Below are positions 1 to 11,462 of a stretch of 64,000 bases of DNA, in pieces (the stretch's first letter is position 1; each line of letters begins with the position of its first letter). Origin of the DNA: Gerris lacustris (taxonomy: Eukaryota; Arthropoda; Insecta; Hemiptera; Gerridae). Below the pieces are notes generated by a model. The model had not been told where the DNA came from. It saw only the letters and a list, made by a program, of their open reading frames with translations, and ran no database searches. The stretch spans positions 62,900,388 to 62,964,387 of the forward strand of contig OX578277.1 of assembly GCA_951217055.1 (NCBI GenBank). Direction: 5' to 3'. The position numbers and the translations under genes were made by a program.

Positions 1-785
1 CTTTCGTGCTGGTAGTAATGAAAAGATCTTTTAAGTCCACGTAATGAAAAAATGGATTTTATCTATGTTTTTTAGGCTCTAAAGTTACTATTTCACAGCC
101 TACCACGGAAAAAAGTTTTTTTATCATCAGCAATAAATATGTATCGAATATTGAGAAAAAGTTAATTATGATAAGTAGATAGATAAAGAGAATGGTTGTA
201 GTATAGTGGGGACCCACACCATTTACGTCCCGCCCTATACTCCATTTAAAATATTATAAAATATATCACTGCACTACAAAAAAACGTCTACTTGTATCAG
301 GTTAAAACTTTACATACCTGTTTCAATTGTACTTTAGACGATGTGTATGAAGTTTTATTAAAATCGTTGCGTTAGAACGTAAGATATCAGTAAAAACGTT
401 GTTTTCCTTGTTTAAAAGATTTAGGTCCCCTATATAGCGGTGTCGGTGTTAGTTTTACTAAAAAAATTTGTTTACTCATTGAATAGATGAAGTTTGAATT
501 TTTTCCCGTCCTAAAATTTCAATTTTACATTTGAAGCTTACGTTTACGCGAGCGTTGCGCGCGAACGCTTGGGCAAATTACGTTGTCCAACGAACTCGTC
601 CTGGGCATTGGTAAAATGAACATATGTGTACCAAATTTAAACTAAATCGGTAATCTTTTACTCAAGTTATCGTCATGGCAGTCGATTTCGTGACGGTTGG
701 TATTGAGACGGTGGTTTTTTTCGGATTCACTCCCGGGCACCACACACGCTATAACGTGCCGTAAGTAACTTTGTCCCAAATTAGT
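1..785 (-). repeat. Family B interspersed repeat (partial, rearranged)
   Basis: The sequence matches, in reverse orientation, the copies near 35040-36300, 39590-40300 and 51010-51960. Shared landmarks are the GC-rich palindromic core at about 547-569 (GCGAGCGTTGCGCGCGAACGC), the motif around 470-500 describing the same 'tcattgaatagatgaag' block, and the stretch 300-400 that matches 39830-39930. The first 110 bases match the far end of the 35-36 kb copy in reverse, while about 125-185 match it forward, so the copy is rearranged. No coding potential was seen. Confidence 0.75.
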
Positions 786-1434
786 AAATAAATAAAGGAT
801 AAGTTAACATATATTTTTTTAATTATATAGCAATACTTTTTACAAACAGATTTACGCTATACAAATAGAGAGAAAAATAGAATTTTTTTTTTAAAAACAA
901 TAGACCAAACAATCGTTTTTAAAATGAGTATACATACATGTCTGTAAAATGTATGTTCCTATAAAATATGTCTTTGACACCATTAAATTTAAAAATGTAC
1001 CCTTTTATTTTGGTTAACCAGAGGTTCTGTACTATATTACTTTTAAGGATCCTTAGACCTGAAAGAATCAGGCCCATTGCTCCCCTTAATATTATTATTT
1101 TTATTTGTCTGCTAATGATATCAGAAAAAATTAGAACTGAAGAAGTCAATATCTTGTGTTGCTCTATTGAAAGATCCTTACATAATTTAAAAAGTTTATA
1201 AGCATTAAAAAGATAACAGCAGTACATTCGAGCAATAATAATAATAGCGAATTACAAAAAATATAAATATAAGATGTAAGCAGGTTTCTAGAAGCCTGAA
1301 ATATAAATCGGGCACTGCATGCAAAGGGTATTTTTTCTTTAAAAGTCATTTCATTTGCAGGAATCAGGATAAATATTGAATAAAAACAACAAAACACGTT
1401 TGTTTATGTAAGATTACAAAATTATAATATACTT
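786..1434. other. AT-rich sequence, nothing recognised
   Basis: Short overlapping reading frames on both strands are low-complexity and resemble nothing known. A short (AAT)n run lies near 1230-1250. Confidence 0.6.
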
Positions 1435-1925
1435 GTGCTTGCGAGCTTACCGCAGGTACGATCGTTCTGAAGAACTTTATTTAGAAAATTATTTAGGCCT
1501 CCGATTTCAAAAATATCAAGACAGAAACCGTTTCTGACATCAAGGGTTCTGACAACATTTATGGTTCCATATCTCTCTGTCGGTCTGTCGCTCAATTTTT
1601 GCGAACCTTCAAATCTTAAAAACTACTCGATTTTAATGAAGTTTGGAGGATAGGTCATAATTAGCCTACTGTTAGTCCCATATAAGTTTCAACCTTCTGT
1701 GCCTATTTGTTTCTCTTCCACATGCGCACAATCATACTTTTTTTTTTTTCTTAAATTAATAATTTAATTCACGTAAAAAACCAAAAAAAAAAGACGAAGA
1801 TTTAAAAAACGGGGAGAAAATTAAATGAATTTGACAATAGTAGGTTGTTAAAGCCTAAACTCATTAAAGTATACGAAATAGAGCGCAAGGAAGCTATGTG
1901 CCACATTAATTGGCAGACTGATTTT
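1435..1925 (+). repeat. Family A interspersed repeat
   Basis: It starts with a degraded version of the family's terminal hairpin (GCTTCCG...CGGAAGC in better copies). It then has the block ending 'gatcgttctgaag', a CTGTCGGTCTGTCG tract near 1577, the CCGATTTT-like module near 1627-1650, the 'cttccacatgcgcaca' block, and the far end 'gaagctatgtgccacattaattggcag' near 1889-1918. About a dozen full or partial copies occur in the window. Confidence 0.8.
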
Positions 1926-4725
1926 ATAAAATTACTTAAAGAATTAATTATGATGTCTTAATCATTTATTTGTAAAAGATTAAAATAAAAGATGAGAATG
2001 TGCTTTTTTAACATTAAAAAAATATATATATATATAAATTAAATTGTTAAATAACTCTATTAATTATTCGAGGGGTTTTCAGTATTTTTATGCGGCTGCT
2101 GGAGCTCCCATTTTATCCTTAATATCGATCGTAGGAAACCCTCTTTTCGAAATTGCTGAAACTGAGCATGCCCGGTAAATATTTCAACTTAATTAAAGCT
2201 CCTTTTAGGAGAACCTGAATCAAGTTTATGGAGTTCTAAAGGAATTTCTTTCTAAGTTTTTCCCTCTGTATTAAGTTAAAGGGAGGCTTTAGAACCCGGG
2301 TCCGAGTAGTTCTTTCTTTTTTTCCCTTCCACCTTTTAATCTTTAACTCATCTGTCTCCTTTATTGATGATTCTTCACAACATGTTAAAACTTGCCTTAA
2401 TATAAAAAGAGAAAGAAAAAAATAAGACATTCTAAGTAAAAAAAAGAAGAAAATTAAAATTGTCAAAAGAATTCTTGTTTATATTATTACAAGATTTTTT
2501 TATACCTGAAATGTTTTAAGAATGTAATATACGAAAGTCTATTTAATATATTTTTCTTCCCTTCTCTGCATTTTACAAAGTTAGTAATGCAACAGATGCT
2601 CATAAATAAAAAGTTATAACTTTTTGCAACAGTTTTCAATAAAACGACATTTTAAAAACAATTAAACAAAAATAAATAATTAGTCTTAATTAAACAATAG
2701 TAAACATTGGACAATTTTAATACTTAACATTAAAAAATTAAATCTAATGAGGATCACCTATCGCGTTATTGCATAAAGATGTAGATGACTAAAACGACTA
2801 CAGTAACAACAATAGTAACAAGTTCATACAGAATAAATAATAAATAAAAAATAAATAAAAATAGGGGGAAAAAATGTCCTCTTGTCCATCAAACTATATC
2901 CTTATTTATAATTTTTTAAAATACATATTATGATAACTTGTAAAAATAAAGAAATAAATTATTTCGTAAAAAGGTTTCCAACGTTGATAAAGGAAATGAA
3001 GAAGTTGTAAATGACACTTTAATTACAATAAGTCTATATAAGTTATTTACCTGGGGAACAATCCTAGTTTCTGAGGTGATGACGCACAGAAATTTAAAAT
3101 AGGACGTATGACAGTATGAAAGAGTCAACGAGAAAGGATACTAAAGAATGGGGACTAACATATTTAATAAAATTTGGATATGACAAGGTTTGTCTAAATT
3201 GTATCGGACTAGTTTTTGTGTGTGTAAATGTATCCCAAAACCATTGTAAGATTTTTTTTAAAGGGTTAAAAGTAGCAAAAAGTTGTCATTTTACTCTGTG
3301 AGGCGTTAGACCTGGATCCCCTTGGTCATTATATAAAGTTCTATAAAGATAATCTAATAACACCCCATGAATGTCAACCCCAGCAAAACGCATTTTGTAG
3401 GGTGGCAACGCAATTCTCATTTGCATGAAAATCTCAATAAGTGTTATGGAAAATACTTTTAAATTCGAATTAAAGTATATTTATATTACCTTCAAAAAAG
3501 ATACAGATAAACAGATAGAAGATGAACTAGAAAACAATCAAATGTAAAAATGTTAATTGCATATACCTAGTCAGTATGTATTAATGAAGTCCTAAACCAA
3601 TAATATAAAAAATTAGTTACTTGTTAATCTTTACCATTAATTAAATAAATATAATAAAAGATTACAATATTTTAATAGTTTTGCAAAAGTAAAAAAATTA
3701 CTGAAGATTAACTTGATCATGTTGGAGAATGTATCAGTAATAGAACGATTAAAAAGAAAATAGCAGACTTTTATTTTTATTCTTTCTGAAATCTATAAAA
3801 CTCTCGTTGTAGGTCATGAACTTAATGTAAACAGTTCGCAATAAGAACAAAGAGGATTGAGTAGTTGAAAGAATGTAATAGAGAAGTTGTCACTATCAAA
3901 TGAGATTCCAGTCAAGTTTACAGACCAATCACAAAGCCCTAGGCTTGGAACTCAAAGTTAATACAAAAGAGAGACTTTGATGTAAGGTTTAAAGAGGCAA
4001 GTGGGCTGGAGAAGTGAGAAAATCAATAGAAACTGTATCTCAACTCTGCAGACCTGTTTCACTGTAGCACATCTTAAACTTAATCTAATACATTGCAAAC
4101 AAATCTTTTAAAGTATACTAGTTTTATAAATTTAACTTTTTACTTAGCTATTTTACCAATTAAATTTGGCATTATGATTTAATATCATGTATTATAGAAC
4201 CGATAAAATAAAAAAAAAAAACCTTTTAATGTTAAAAATATATTTTTGTAGAGGGAGGTGAAATGCATTTTCGCACTATGTGTAAGACTCTTAGTGCTAA
4301 AATTAAATTAAACTACTGGCTAAAACATCCACTACGTAAAACATCCAAACATTGGTTGGATCAAAAAAGTTTACAGTAAAGTACCATCTTCAAAGAATCT
4401 ACAGATAAGAGATAGGATACTTTTTATTCGGTTTGGTTTTAACGTAAAAAGATACAATCAAAACACCTTTTTTGGCAATTGAAGGCGCTGGCAAGGTCGG
4501 ATAAAAAAGAACCTATCTGCATCACTTTAAGCCCTATAAGATAGGCTAGTTAAGTTAGTTTTTTTTAGTTACATTATCAGAAGTATCGCCTGGAACAAAA
4601 ATTCTGTTGTGAAATCAACACAGTTAATAATATTAAATATATAAGTAACAATAATGACAAATATAATAAAATAAATGTAATAATGTACAAGTAATCATAT
4701 TAAATATATTGGTAACAATATTAAA
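1926..4725. other. Long AT-rich stretch without recognisable features
   Basis: Contains a short (TA)n run at about 2020-2036 and several homopolymer runs. The small reading frames (for example 2236-2466 minus, 3116-3301 plus) have low-complexity products with no recognisable domain, and I treat them as chance frames. Confidence 0.6.
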
Positions 4726-5560
4726 TAGACTGCCAATTAGTGTGGCACATAGCTTCCTCGCATCCTATCATGTACTTTATTGTTATATTAACATTAAAAT
4801 TATTATATATACTGATTATAGTGATCCCTTATTAATTAATAGAAGAACTGTGTTTTATAAAGGTCATACAGGGATATTAAAACCAACTATCTCCTTTACA
4901 ACGTCATGGCTACATTTCGACCTCCTCTTGGGTCATCTTCAAGCCTTATATGTGATTACAAATGATCTCATTCCAACTCAAAAAATTTACAAAAAGTTTC
5001 TAATACTGTTGTCCTTACCTCCTTGGTAATTCGTCCCCAACTGTTATTCCAACAAGTTTGAAATATTAATATGATAAAAAACTCCTATCTCCCTATTTCA
5101 TAAATAACAAAACATATCTTAAAACTAATTTAACATTAAAAACGGAAAAAACAAGCTTATCACAGTCCAATTTATATCACAACTTTTTGTAAAATTTTTG
5201 ACTTGGAATGAGATCATTTGTAATCACATATAAGGCTTGAAGATGACCCAAGAGGAGGTCGAAATATAGCCATGACGTTGTAAAGGAGAGAGTTGGTTTT
5301 AATATCCCTGTATGACCTTTATAAAACACAGTTCTTCTATTAAAATTATTGTTATATTACTTTATTGTTATATTGTTAATTGTGTAAAAACTATTAATAG
5401 TTTTAGCGATTTTTAACACTTCATAGAGGTGTCGCTGTTGGTTTTACTAAAATATTGTATTTGAAAAAAATGTTTGTCTCATGGAATAGATGAAGTTAGA
5501 TTTTTTCCCGACCTAACATTCCAATTTTAAATTTGAAGTTCATGTTTACGACCCATATCA
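4726..5560 (-). repeat. Composite A-end/B repeat interrupted by a foldback
   Basis: 4726-4777 is the far end of family A in reverse ('gactgccaattagtgtggca...'). 5385-5550 is a family B segment in reverse. In the uninterrupted copy at 38979-39345 these two segments directly adjoin, so the 4778-5384 interval appears to be a later insertion containing the inverted repeat described separately. Confidence 0.65.
4838..5344. repeat. Foldback (inverted repeat, about 163-bp arms)
   Basis: Left arm 4838-5000 and right arm 5181-5344 are near-identical inverted copies, separated by about 180 bp of AT-rich spacer. Both carry the block 'gaagatgacccaagaggagg' (or its complement) and end at 'agaagaactgtgttttataa' (or its complement). 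The reading frame 4709-5029 runs through the left arm and is not a gene. It is consistent with a non-autonomous foldback or MITE-type element. Confidence 0.75.
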
Positions 5561-5811
5561 CAACCACAAACCCCAATAATTACTTTTTTCTACAGTTGAC
5601 CGATAAAGTGGTTGTTATCGTACTCAAAATAGTACGCAAAACAGCAGATTCCTGACTTATAGTCCAAGAGATAGCGTGCAAAAAATGTGTCTAACATCAA
5701 GCTAGAATTTTGTGTACAAGTAAATGTTTTGGTACCTTTTAAGAATATTTGATCGCCTAAGTTCGTCTGCGGGACATAGTCTGGCAATAGGCATTTGAAA
5801 TAACCAAACAG

Positions 5812-6063
5812 ATGGAGAGTGGCCATGTCCCGGCCTTTTTGGTGGACAAGCCTGAGTTCGAAATTAGTTAGTAGACCAAAAATCAAGTTGATGATAGTTC
5901 GTCACTTAATAGGCTAGTTAATCAAATATTACTTCAAATCAAAGAGGCCACCTCTTATGTGACAGACTACCCATAAACTTGATTTTTGGTCTACTAAGTT
6001 AGTACTCAGTATCATGAAAATCGCATTGTCCACCAAAAAGGGCGGGACATGGCCGCTCTCCAC
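5812..6063. repeat. Inner foldback within the 5552-7132 element
   Basis: Arms around 5812-5895 and 5970-6063 are inverted copies: 'ggagagtggccatgtcccgg' near 5814 recurs as its complement near 6045, and 'gtagaccaaaaatcaagttg' near 5871 recurs as its complement near 5977. This gives the element inverted repeats at two scales. Confidence 0.65.
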
Positions 6064-6196
6064 CGGTTTGTTTTTACTTTTCCTCACTATATAGTAGGAA
6101 AAGTATTGTTTTTACCAAACATTTTTTTTTCGAGATTTCAACGGAATTATCTGTTTTGGGTGGTTTTTAAGACCTTCTGAGTGGTTTTCAGCATGA

Positions 6197-6720
6197 CGTC
6201 TGTATGTATGTGTGTGTGTATGTATGTATGTATGTGTGTGTGTGATATCATCGTAGCGCCCAAGGTATTTAACCTAGAGAGTTGAAACTTGGTAGAAAAA
6301 TCAGTCCTTACCTGTAGTGGTGCCGCCCGGAAAATCAACTTTTTCCGCCATCTTTAACCCAGTTTGCTGAGTCAGCAAAAATAAATCAAAAATGGTCCTG
6401 ATCAAGTTAATATTTGGCACGAATGTACCTCTCTGTATAACAAACAAGCCCACCAAATTTCATTTTGATATTAGCCGCCATTTTGAGGTTATGTATCAAT
6501 TTTTGAATTTTTAAACTTTGACGGTTAATAATTCCGAAAGTATAAATAGGTTTTTGACAAATAGCATATCGTTGGAACCGATAAAAATACCATTAATTAG
6601 TTTATAAGTTATAAGCGAATATAATTATTTATTAGTGCGATAATTTTGATGACGTCAAAGTTTGTTTACACCTGTCAAAATACCGCCAAACTTCAAATAA
6701 TTAATGAAACAATAGGTATA
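6197..6720. repeat. Family F segment with TG/TGTA tract
   Basis: An alternating TGTA/TG simple repeat (about 6197-6243) is followed about 40 bp later by GTTGAAACTTGG (6281-6292), the same order seen in other families in this window. Two phrases typical of interspersed repeats (ccgccatctttaa, gccgccattttgagg) follow. No second clear copy was seen in the window. Confidence 0.4.
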
Positions 6721-6763
6721 GAAAATAAGGGTTTTTTTTTAAGAGTGATAATAAATCAGTTAG

Positions 6764-6810
6764 TTTGGAACGGTCACCCATCCAAGTACTGACCACGTCC
6801 AATGATGCAT
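6764..6810 (-). pseudogene. 5S rRNA-like fragment
   Basis: On the minus strand this reads GTCAGTACTTGGATGGGTGACC with flanking 'ggacgtg' and 'gttcc'. That is the conserved 3' part of eukaryotic 5S rRNA, which contains the loop E / helix IV region and typically reads TTAGTACTTGGATGGGAGACC. Only the 3' segment is recognisable; the 5' half and the internal control region's A box are not. It is therefore a captured fragment or the relic of a 5S-derived SINE head, not a working 5S gene. Identification is from memory of the conserved motif. Confidence 0.55.
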
Positions 6811-7132
6811 CCTGCTGCTGCGAAGCTGCAGGAGAGGCCACTTTAGTGGCCTCTGAAGTGAGGAAAAGTTCCGAGGTACCCCATACCCGATTATTTTCAA
6901 ATGCCTATTGCCAAGCTATGTCCCGCAGACGAACTTAGCCTAACACATATTCTTAAAAGGCACCAAAACATTTACTTGTACACAAAATTCTAGCTTGATG
7001 TTAGTCACACTTTTTTGCACGCTATCTCTTGGACTATAAGTGCAGGAATCTGCTGTTTTGCGTACTATTTTGAGTACGAAAACAACCACTGTAGAAAAAA
7101 TTAATTACTGTGGTTTGTGGTTGTGATATGGG

Positions 7133-8393
7133 TTGGCCGAAGTAGGTGCCTAAACATCTTATTAAACTGCGAACCAAGATTTAACAATGCCTAAAAGAAT
7201 ATTATCTAACTTAGGACAGATTTTAGTAAAGAGAGATTATCTTAAAATTAAGGAACCGTCTTTATTATGTCAAAAGTCATTATCAACGCAAGAAGTCATC
7301 ATTAGCCTGAGAGGGGGACTTGGTGAGGAGGAACCAAGAATCCACGGATGTAGAAGTACCAAGTTAGTAGTTACATTACACTTTATTTATATAGAAGTAC
7401 GATTCAACCCTTTTTCCTTTGTATTTCTTAGTTCAAAAACACAACTTTTTCAATTGACAAATTATTTTGAAAGTACAATTTCTTAATTCTTGACCCAACG
7501 ACTTAGTTCTTGAATAATAGTTAATCTTAACCATTAAACTGTTTAGACTCTAATCAAACATTTAATTTAATATTTTTCTTTCATCTTTACTCAATTTTAT
7601 AACATGATTATACCTAAGACATCTCATACATACATTATCCATTTTTTTATGACGTTACTACACAACCATTACATGTTTTAAAATATACATGTTTAATTTA
7701 TGACTCCATAGTGCCGATAGTGGCCTCTTATATTTTAATATAAACTAGCTAAGCAATGTAGTAGGTGCTTTAAAAAAACTCATTAGCGTCATCTTATAAA
7801 ACTTGTTACGAATTGCAAATGGGGTTTCGTTGAGAAGAGGATACCCTTCTTATCTCCTACGCTTTTATCCCACCTTTATGAAAGAAAAAAAAATATTAAG
7901 AGCTTTTTTAAGACGACAAAAATTGTTAGAATAACAGGTCGTAAAAACACCGCTTTTTTACCCCCTATTTACTTTTTTTAAATATAAAAAAGAAACATTT
8001 GACTCAGTTTGTTAAGGATGGAAGAAAAAGTCTCATAGAGTGTGCATTAAATTATATTAAACTGGGTTGGTGCTAAGAGGGGGCAGTGAGTTTGTCGAGG
8101 CGTACACTTGGCTCCAATCCTCGATCTATTTTCAATATATAACTCTTTTTCCAACTTTATAACTGACTTATCAAAATAAACTTGTAGTTTTAAAAAAAAA
8201 AAATATATATATATATACATATAAAACTGCGTCATTTATCTGATTAAAACGCAAATTGTTTGAATGGCTTATAACTCTTTTTTATTTATTTTAAAAATCT
8301 GCGAAAGAGTTTTATATAGAAATTACAATAATAAAAAAAAATAATAATAATAATAAAAATAATTTATTTTTATCATTCTATAGCATATTATTG
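7133..8393. other. AT-rich sequence, nothing recognised
   Basis: The plus frame 7187-7486 (99 residues) has no recognisable domain, signal or repeat, and I do not call it a gene. A (TA)8 run lies near 8203-8218. Confidence 0.5.
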
Positions 8394-8990
8394 CTTCTAT
8401 GCTTACCGAGGGTAACGGAAGCATTTAAAAATTTTATTGTTATACTTCACGAATAAACGTATCAATTTGGCAAAATTTAATAAGCGCAGGTGATTGAAAT
8501 TAATTTGGGGCTATCGTTGGGCTACTTTCGACTAACCCTCTAAATTGCTTATAAATCGAATGAGTATTTAAGAGGTATAGGTGTAAATAAGTGTTTTTGC
8601 GCATGTGGAAGAGAAACAAATGGGCGCAGGTAGTTAAAACTTACATATGGAACAAACAATGGGCTATTTATGACCCACGATACAAATTTCATTAAAATCG
8701 GACGAGTTTAGTTTTTAAGATAATATGTTAGTTCACAATAATTGAGCGACCAAAAATGTTCACCGATGTCGGAAACAAGTTTTTATCTTGGAATATTTGA
8801 TTTTAGATGTTGATTCTTCAGAAAAATCTCATAGCCACAGTTACTTTTGGTAAGCTTGTAAGCAAACATGTGGAAAACGATTAAATAATTTAGACAATAT
8901 TAGGTTTTAAAAGCATAACATTATAAAATACGAGATAGGATGCTAGGAAGCTATTTACCTCACTAATTGGAAGATTTTTTTTTCTAATGC
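8394..8990. repeat. Family A, two interleaved copies
   Basis: 8394-8425 is the A terminal hairpin in forward orientation and about 8895-8985 is the A far end, also forward. Between them (about 8440-8872) the A interior runs in reverse, ending with a second, degraded hairpin near 8843-8872. This is best read as one A copy nested in, or recombined with, another. Confidence 0.65.
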
Positions 8991-9326
8991 GGCAGTAACA
9001 GTTGAAAGCGAATAATAAATTGTAAAGAGACCATTTCTCATTTGAAAGAACATGCACTTTATTTCTTTTATGTTTATATTTGTAAAATTTTATTTAAGAG
9101 GTAAAATAATAAGTCAATTTGCTTCAAATTTAATACATTTCTTAATAATATCCACTGGGAAATCTCAATAAACTAATGTCAGGCATTTTATTACTAATAT
9201 AATGACCAATTCTAGTTTTCGGAACCTGCTTGTGTAAAACATTAGCTATGGTTGTTTGAATAATTAATACATTTTTGGACTAAATGCAATGTGATTAAGT
9301 TTCCAAAATCATAATGACATCATCAT

Positions 9327-9330
<4 letters not shown>

Positions 9331-9377
<47 letters not shown>

Positions 9378-9490
9378 TCTTTATTTCTAAATAACAACAT
9401 TTTGTATAGCAGTATAACAAAAGACTTTGACACCCATGGCCTCAAGCCGTCGGGCGGAGTTGCACGTCTAACAAGATAATAAACAAGTAA
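9331..9490 (-). mobile_element. LINE 3' tail with (ATT)n
   Basis: On the minus strand a GC-richer block (about 9490-9420) is followed by an AATAAA-like polyadenylation signal (TAGAAATAAAGAC) and then (ATT)n at 9376-9331. A 3'-UTR ending in a short A/T-rich microsatellite is typical of several non-LTR retrotransposon clades. No reverse-transcriptase sequence remains, so it is a severely 5'-truncated copy. Its 5' side abuts the Helitron at 9496. Confidence 0.55.
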
Positions 9491-9495
9491 GATCA

Positions 9496-10626
9496 TCTAT
9501 AATATAAGTGGCAATGTCCTGATTGACTGACTGACTGACATAGAATCAACGCACAGCAAAATCTGCTTAACCGAGAGACTTGAAATTTTGAGGATATACT
9601 CGGTTCATATCATAGGCATCCACTAAGAAAGGATTTTGCGAAATTTTTATTTTTGTACCCAGGGGTACGGGGTACAAATGTCAAAGTAATGAATACTTTT
9701 AATGATGCATATCGTTGAAAAGCTCTTTAAAAGTACAGTAATTGTTGTTATGTACAGTTTTGTCATATTTTCATTTAGGAGGGGGTAAAATGGAAAAATG
9801 TGTATAACTACATCTTATATAAATGAAGTGTGTCTATGAGTGTACTGCTTACATGAGATTATAAAGTTAAAATGTTGGTACACAGGAGTACGGGGTACAA
9901 ATGTCAAAGTAATTGATAGGTACCCTTTATGATGCATATCGTTAAAAGGCTCTTTAAGAGAAAAGTAATTGTAATGTACGTTTTTGTCATTATTTTCATT
10001 TAGGAGAGGGGTAATAAGGAAGAGTCAACGTATGTGTGTGTGTGTTCTTTATTCAAATCTACCGTTTTATTCCGATTTGAATGAATATTTGCACACTTGT
10101 CCTTCAAAGCAAGGGGAAAAGGGGAAGGTCACTGACTTCATGCAGGTTCGAAATTTTGATTTTGGTACACAGGGGTACGGGGTACAAATGTCAAAGTAAT
10201 GAAAACCCTTCACGATGCATACCGTTGAAAAGCTCTTTAAGAGTGCTGTACAATTATTGTTATGTACATTTAGGGGAGTAAAATGGAAAAATATATCTAT
10301 ATCTATGGATAAAAAACTAATAATTGTTGTGTCCGTACATTTATCCGATTGGCTAAAATTTTGTATTTATTTTTATTATTATTATTTTTTTAAAAATACC
10401 TTTATTGAATAGTACAGAAGGAAAATACCACTGCTTTTCCTTTTTAAAAATTTAGTCGAAATGAATTACTAATTTTGGATATTAGCAAATTATCTTATCA
10501 AAGGGGAGGGATAGAATCTAGATATTCTCGCTTTGTAAAATAATTTAAATGTTTCTTGATGGTAGTTTATAAATCCATTAAATTGAAAATAAAACACCCC
10601 GTAGCGAAGCACGGGTATTCAGCTAG
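9496..10626 (+). mobile_element. Non-autonomous Helitron
   Basis: The 5' end is TCTATAATATAAGTGGCA preceded by A (9495). The 3' end is CTAG (10623-10626) followed by T, with the hairpin CCCGTagcgaagcACGGG (10598-10615) a few bases upstream. These are the standard Helitron features: 5'-TC, 3'-CTRR, subterminal hairpin and insertion between A and T with no target duplication. A (GACT)n tract lies at 9521-9540. The interior holds three copies of a module (around 9650-9810, 9873-10028, 10158-10305) sharing 'acggggtacaaatgtcaaag' and 'gatgcat.tcgtt..aag.ctcttta'. No Rep/helicase coding sequence is present. The small plus frames at 9984-10412 are chance frames. Confidence 0.85.
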
Positions 10627-11080
10627 TATAATATATATAAACATATAAACAAGAAAGAACACAGTATAGTAAATATTTCATTTCCACGGTAGAGCATACT
10701 TTTAATTAATTATAAAAATTTCATTACAAACATACACATATACATATATGTATTATATACATATATATACACACACATACATATATATTTTGATATTTAA
10801 TTTTAAAATATTAAGCGTAATTTATAGTAACTACGTGCTAATTTATTTAGTTTATTATTTATTATATATATCCATTTTTTTTTTTTTTTTTTTTTTTTTG
10901 ATTATTTTTTATTTTATTTTATTTATTTATTTTTATTTTTATTTTTATTTTTTTTTTTTGTTACATGTTTAATTAAAGTTAAATTCATCAATCAGCTTTT
11001 TCCTGTAAAGCCAAGCCCTTTTGATATAATTTGCCAATTTTTCCCAGTTTTCACCGTTCATCCAATTCCGAATCCAGTCA
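10627..11080. other. Low-complexity T-rich and AT-rich sequence
   Basis: Contains a long poly(T) run near 10876-10899 followed by TTTA/TTTTA repeats to about 10960. The plus frame 10748-10972 is an artefact of this composition. Confidence 0.7.
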
Positions 11081-11082
11081 TC

Positions 11083-11086
<4 letters not shown>

Positions 11087-11132
<46 letters not shown>

Positions 11133-11183
11133 CAATGTATAATACCGTGTTTTTGCACACTGCAATAAGGTACACAATTTGTA

Positions 11184-11219
<36 letters not shown>
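11087..11219. repeat. Two (TA)n microsatellites with short spacer
   Basis: (TA)n tracts at about 11087-11129 and 11186-11219 flank a 57-bp unique segment. Predicted peptides here are IY repeats from the microsatellite and not genes. Confidence 0.85.
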
Positions 11220-11223
<4 letters not shown>

Positions 11224-11263
11224 AAGACAGTAATTCGGGAGTAGGTCAATTACTGTCTTCTTT
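11220..11263. repeat. Perfect 16-bp hairpin next to (TA)n
   Basis: Left arm 11220-11235 (AAAGAAGACAGTAATT) and right arm 11248-11263 are exact inverted complements around a 12-base loop. It directly follows the (TA)n tract. Its role is unknown. Confidence 0.75.
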
Positions 11264-11462
11264 ATTTATTTTTTCGAATCATATTCTTATTTATATATCT
11301 ATATATAATATATTTTAAATAAGTTATCACTTCATCGTTCAAATGAAATACATACTTTAAATATATGAAATTGGTATATTACTTTAAATTTAGAACCTGA
11401 TATTATTTTTTCTTTCCATCTCTTCTTAATTCGGCCTTTTAAATAAAATAATTATTAATTCC

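Larger units (their letters stand above)
5552..7132. mobile_element. Inverted-repeat element, about 1.58 kb
   Basis: The termini are CCCATATCACAACCACAAAC at 5552 and its complement ending at 7132. The inverted similarity extends about 230 bp inward on each side (5552-5795 versus 6903-7132), including the shared block 'acatttacttgtacacaaaa' (or its complement). Inside lie a second foldback (5812-6063), a (TG/TGTA)n-bearing segment (6197-6700) and a 5S rRNA-like fragment (6764-6810). No transposase frame is visible, so it is non-autonomous. No clear target-site duplication was found and the superfamily is unknown. The minus frame 5590-5886 lies in the left arm and is not a gene. Confidence 0.7.

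Noticed and set aside
4709..5029. 106-residue plus-strand frame
   Set aside because: Runs across the end of a family A repeat and a foldback arm that recurs inverted at 5181-5344; no domain.
7187..7486. 99-residue plus-strand frame
   Set aside because: No recognisable domain, AT-driven composition after the first third, and no splice or promoter evidence; not called as a gene.
9331..9376. (TAA)n tract considered as a CRISPR-like or regulatory array
   Set aside because: It is a trinucleotide microsatellite at a LINE 3' end; no spacers. No CRISPR-type array is present in this eukaryotic window.
10748..10972. 74-residue plus-strand frame rich in F, Y and I
   Set aside because: Derived from poly(T) and TTTA repeats; low complexity.
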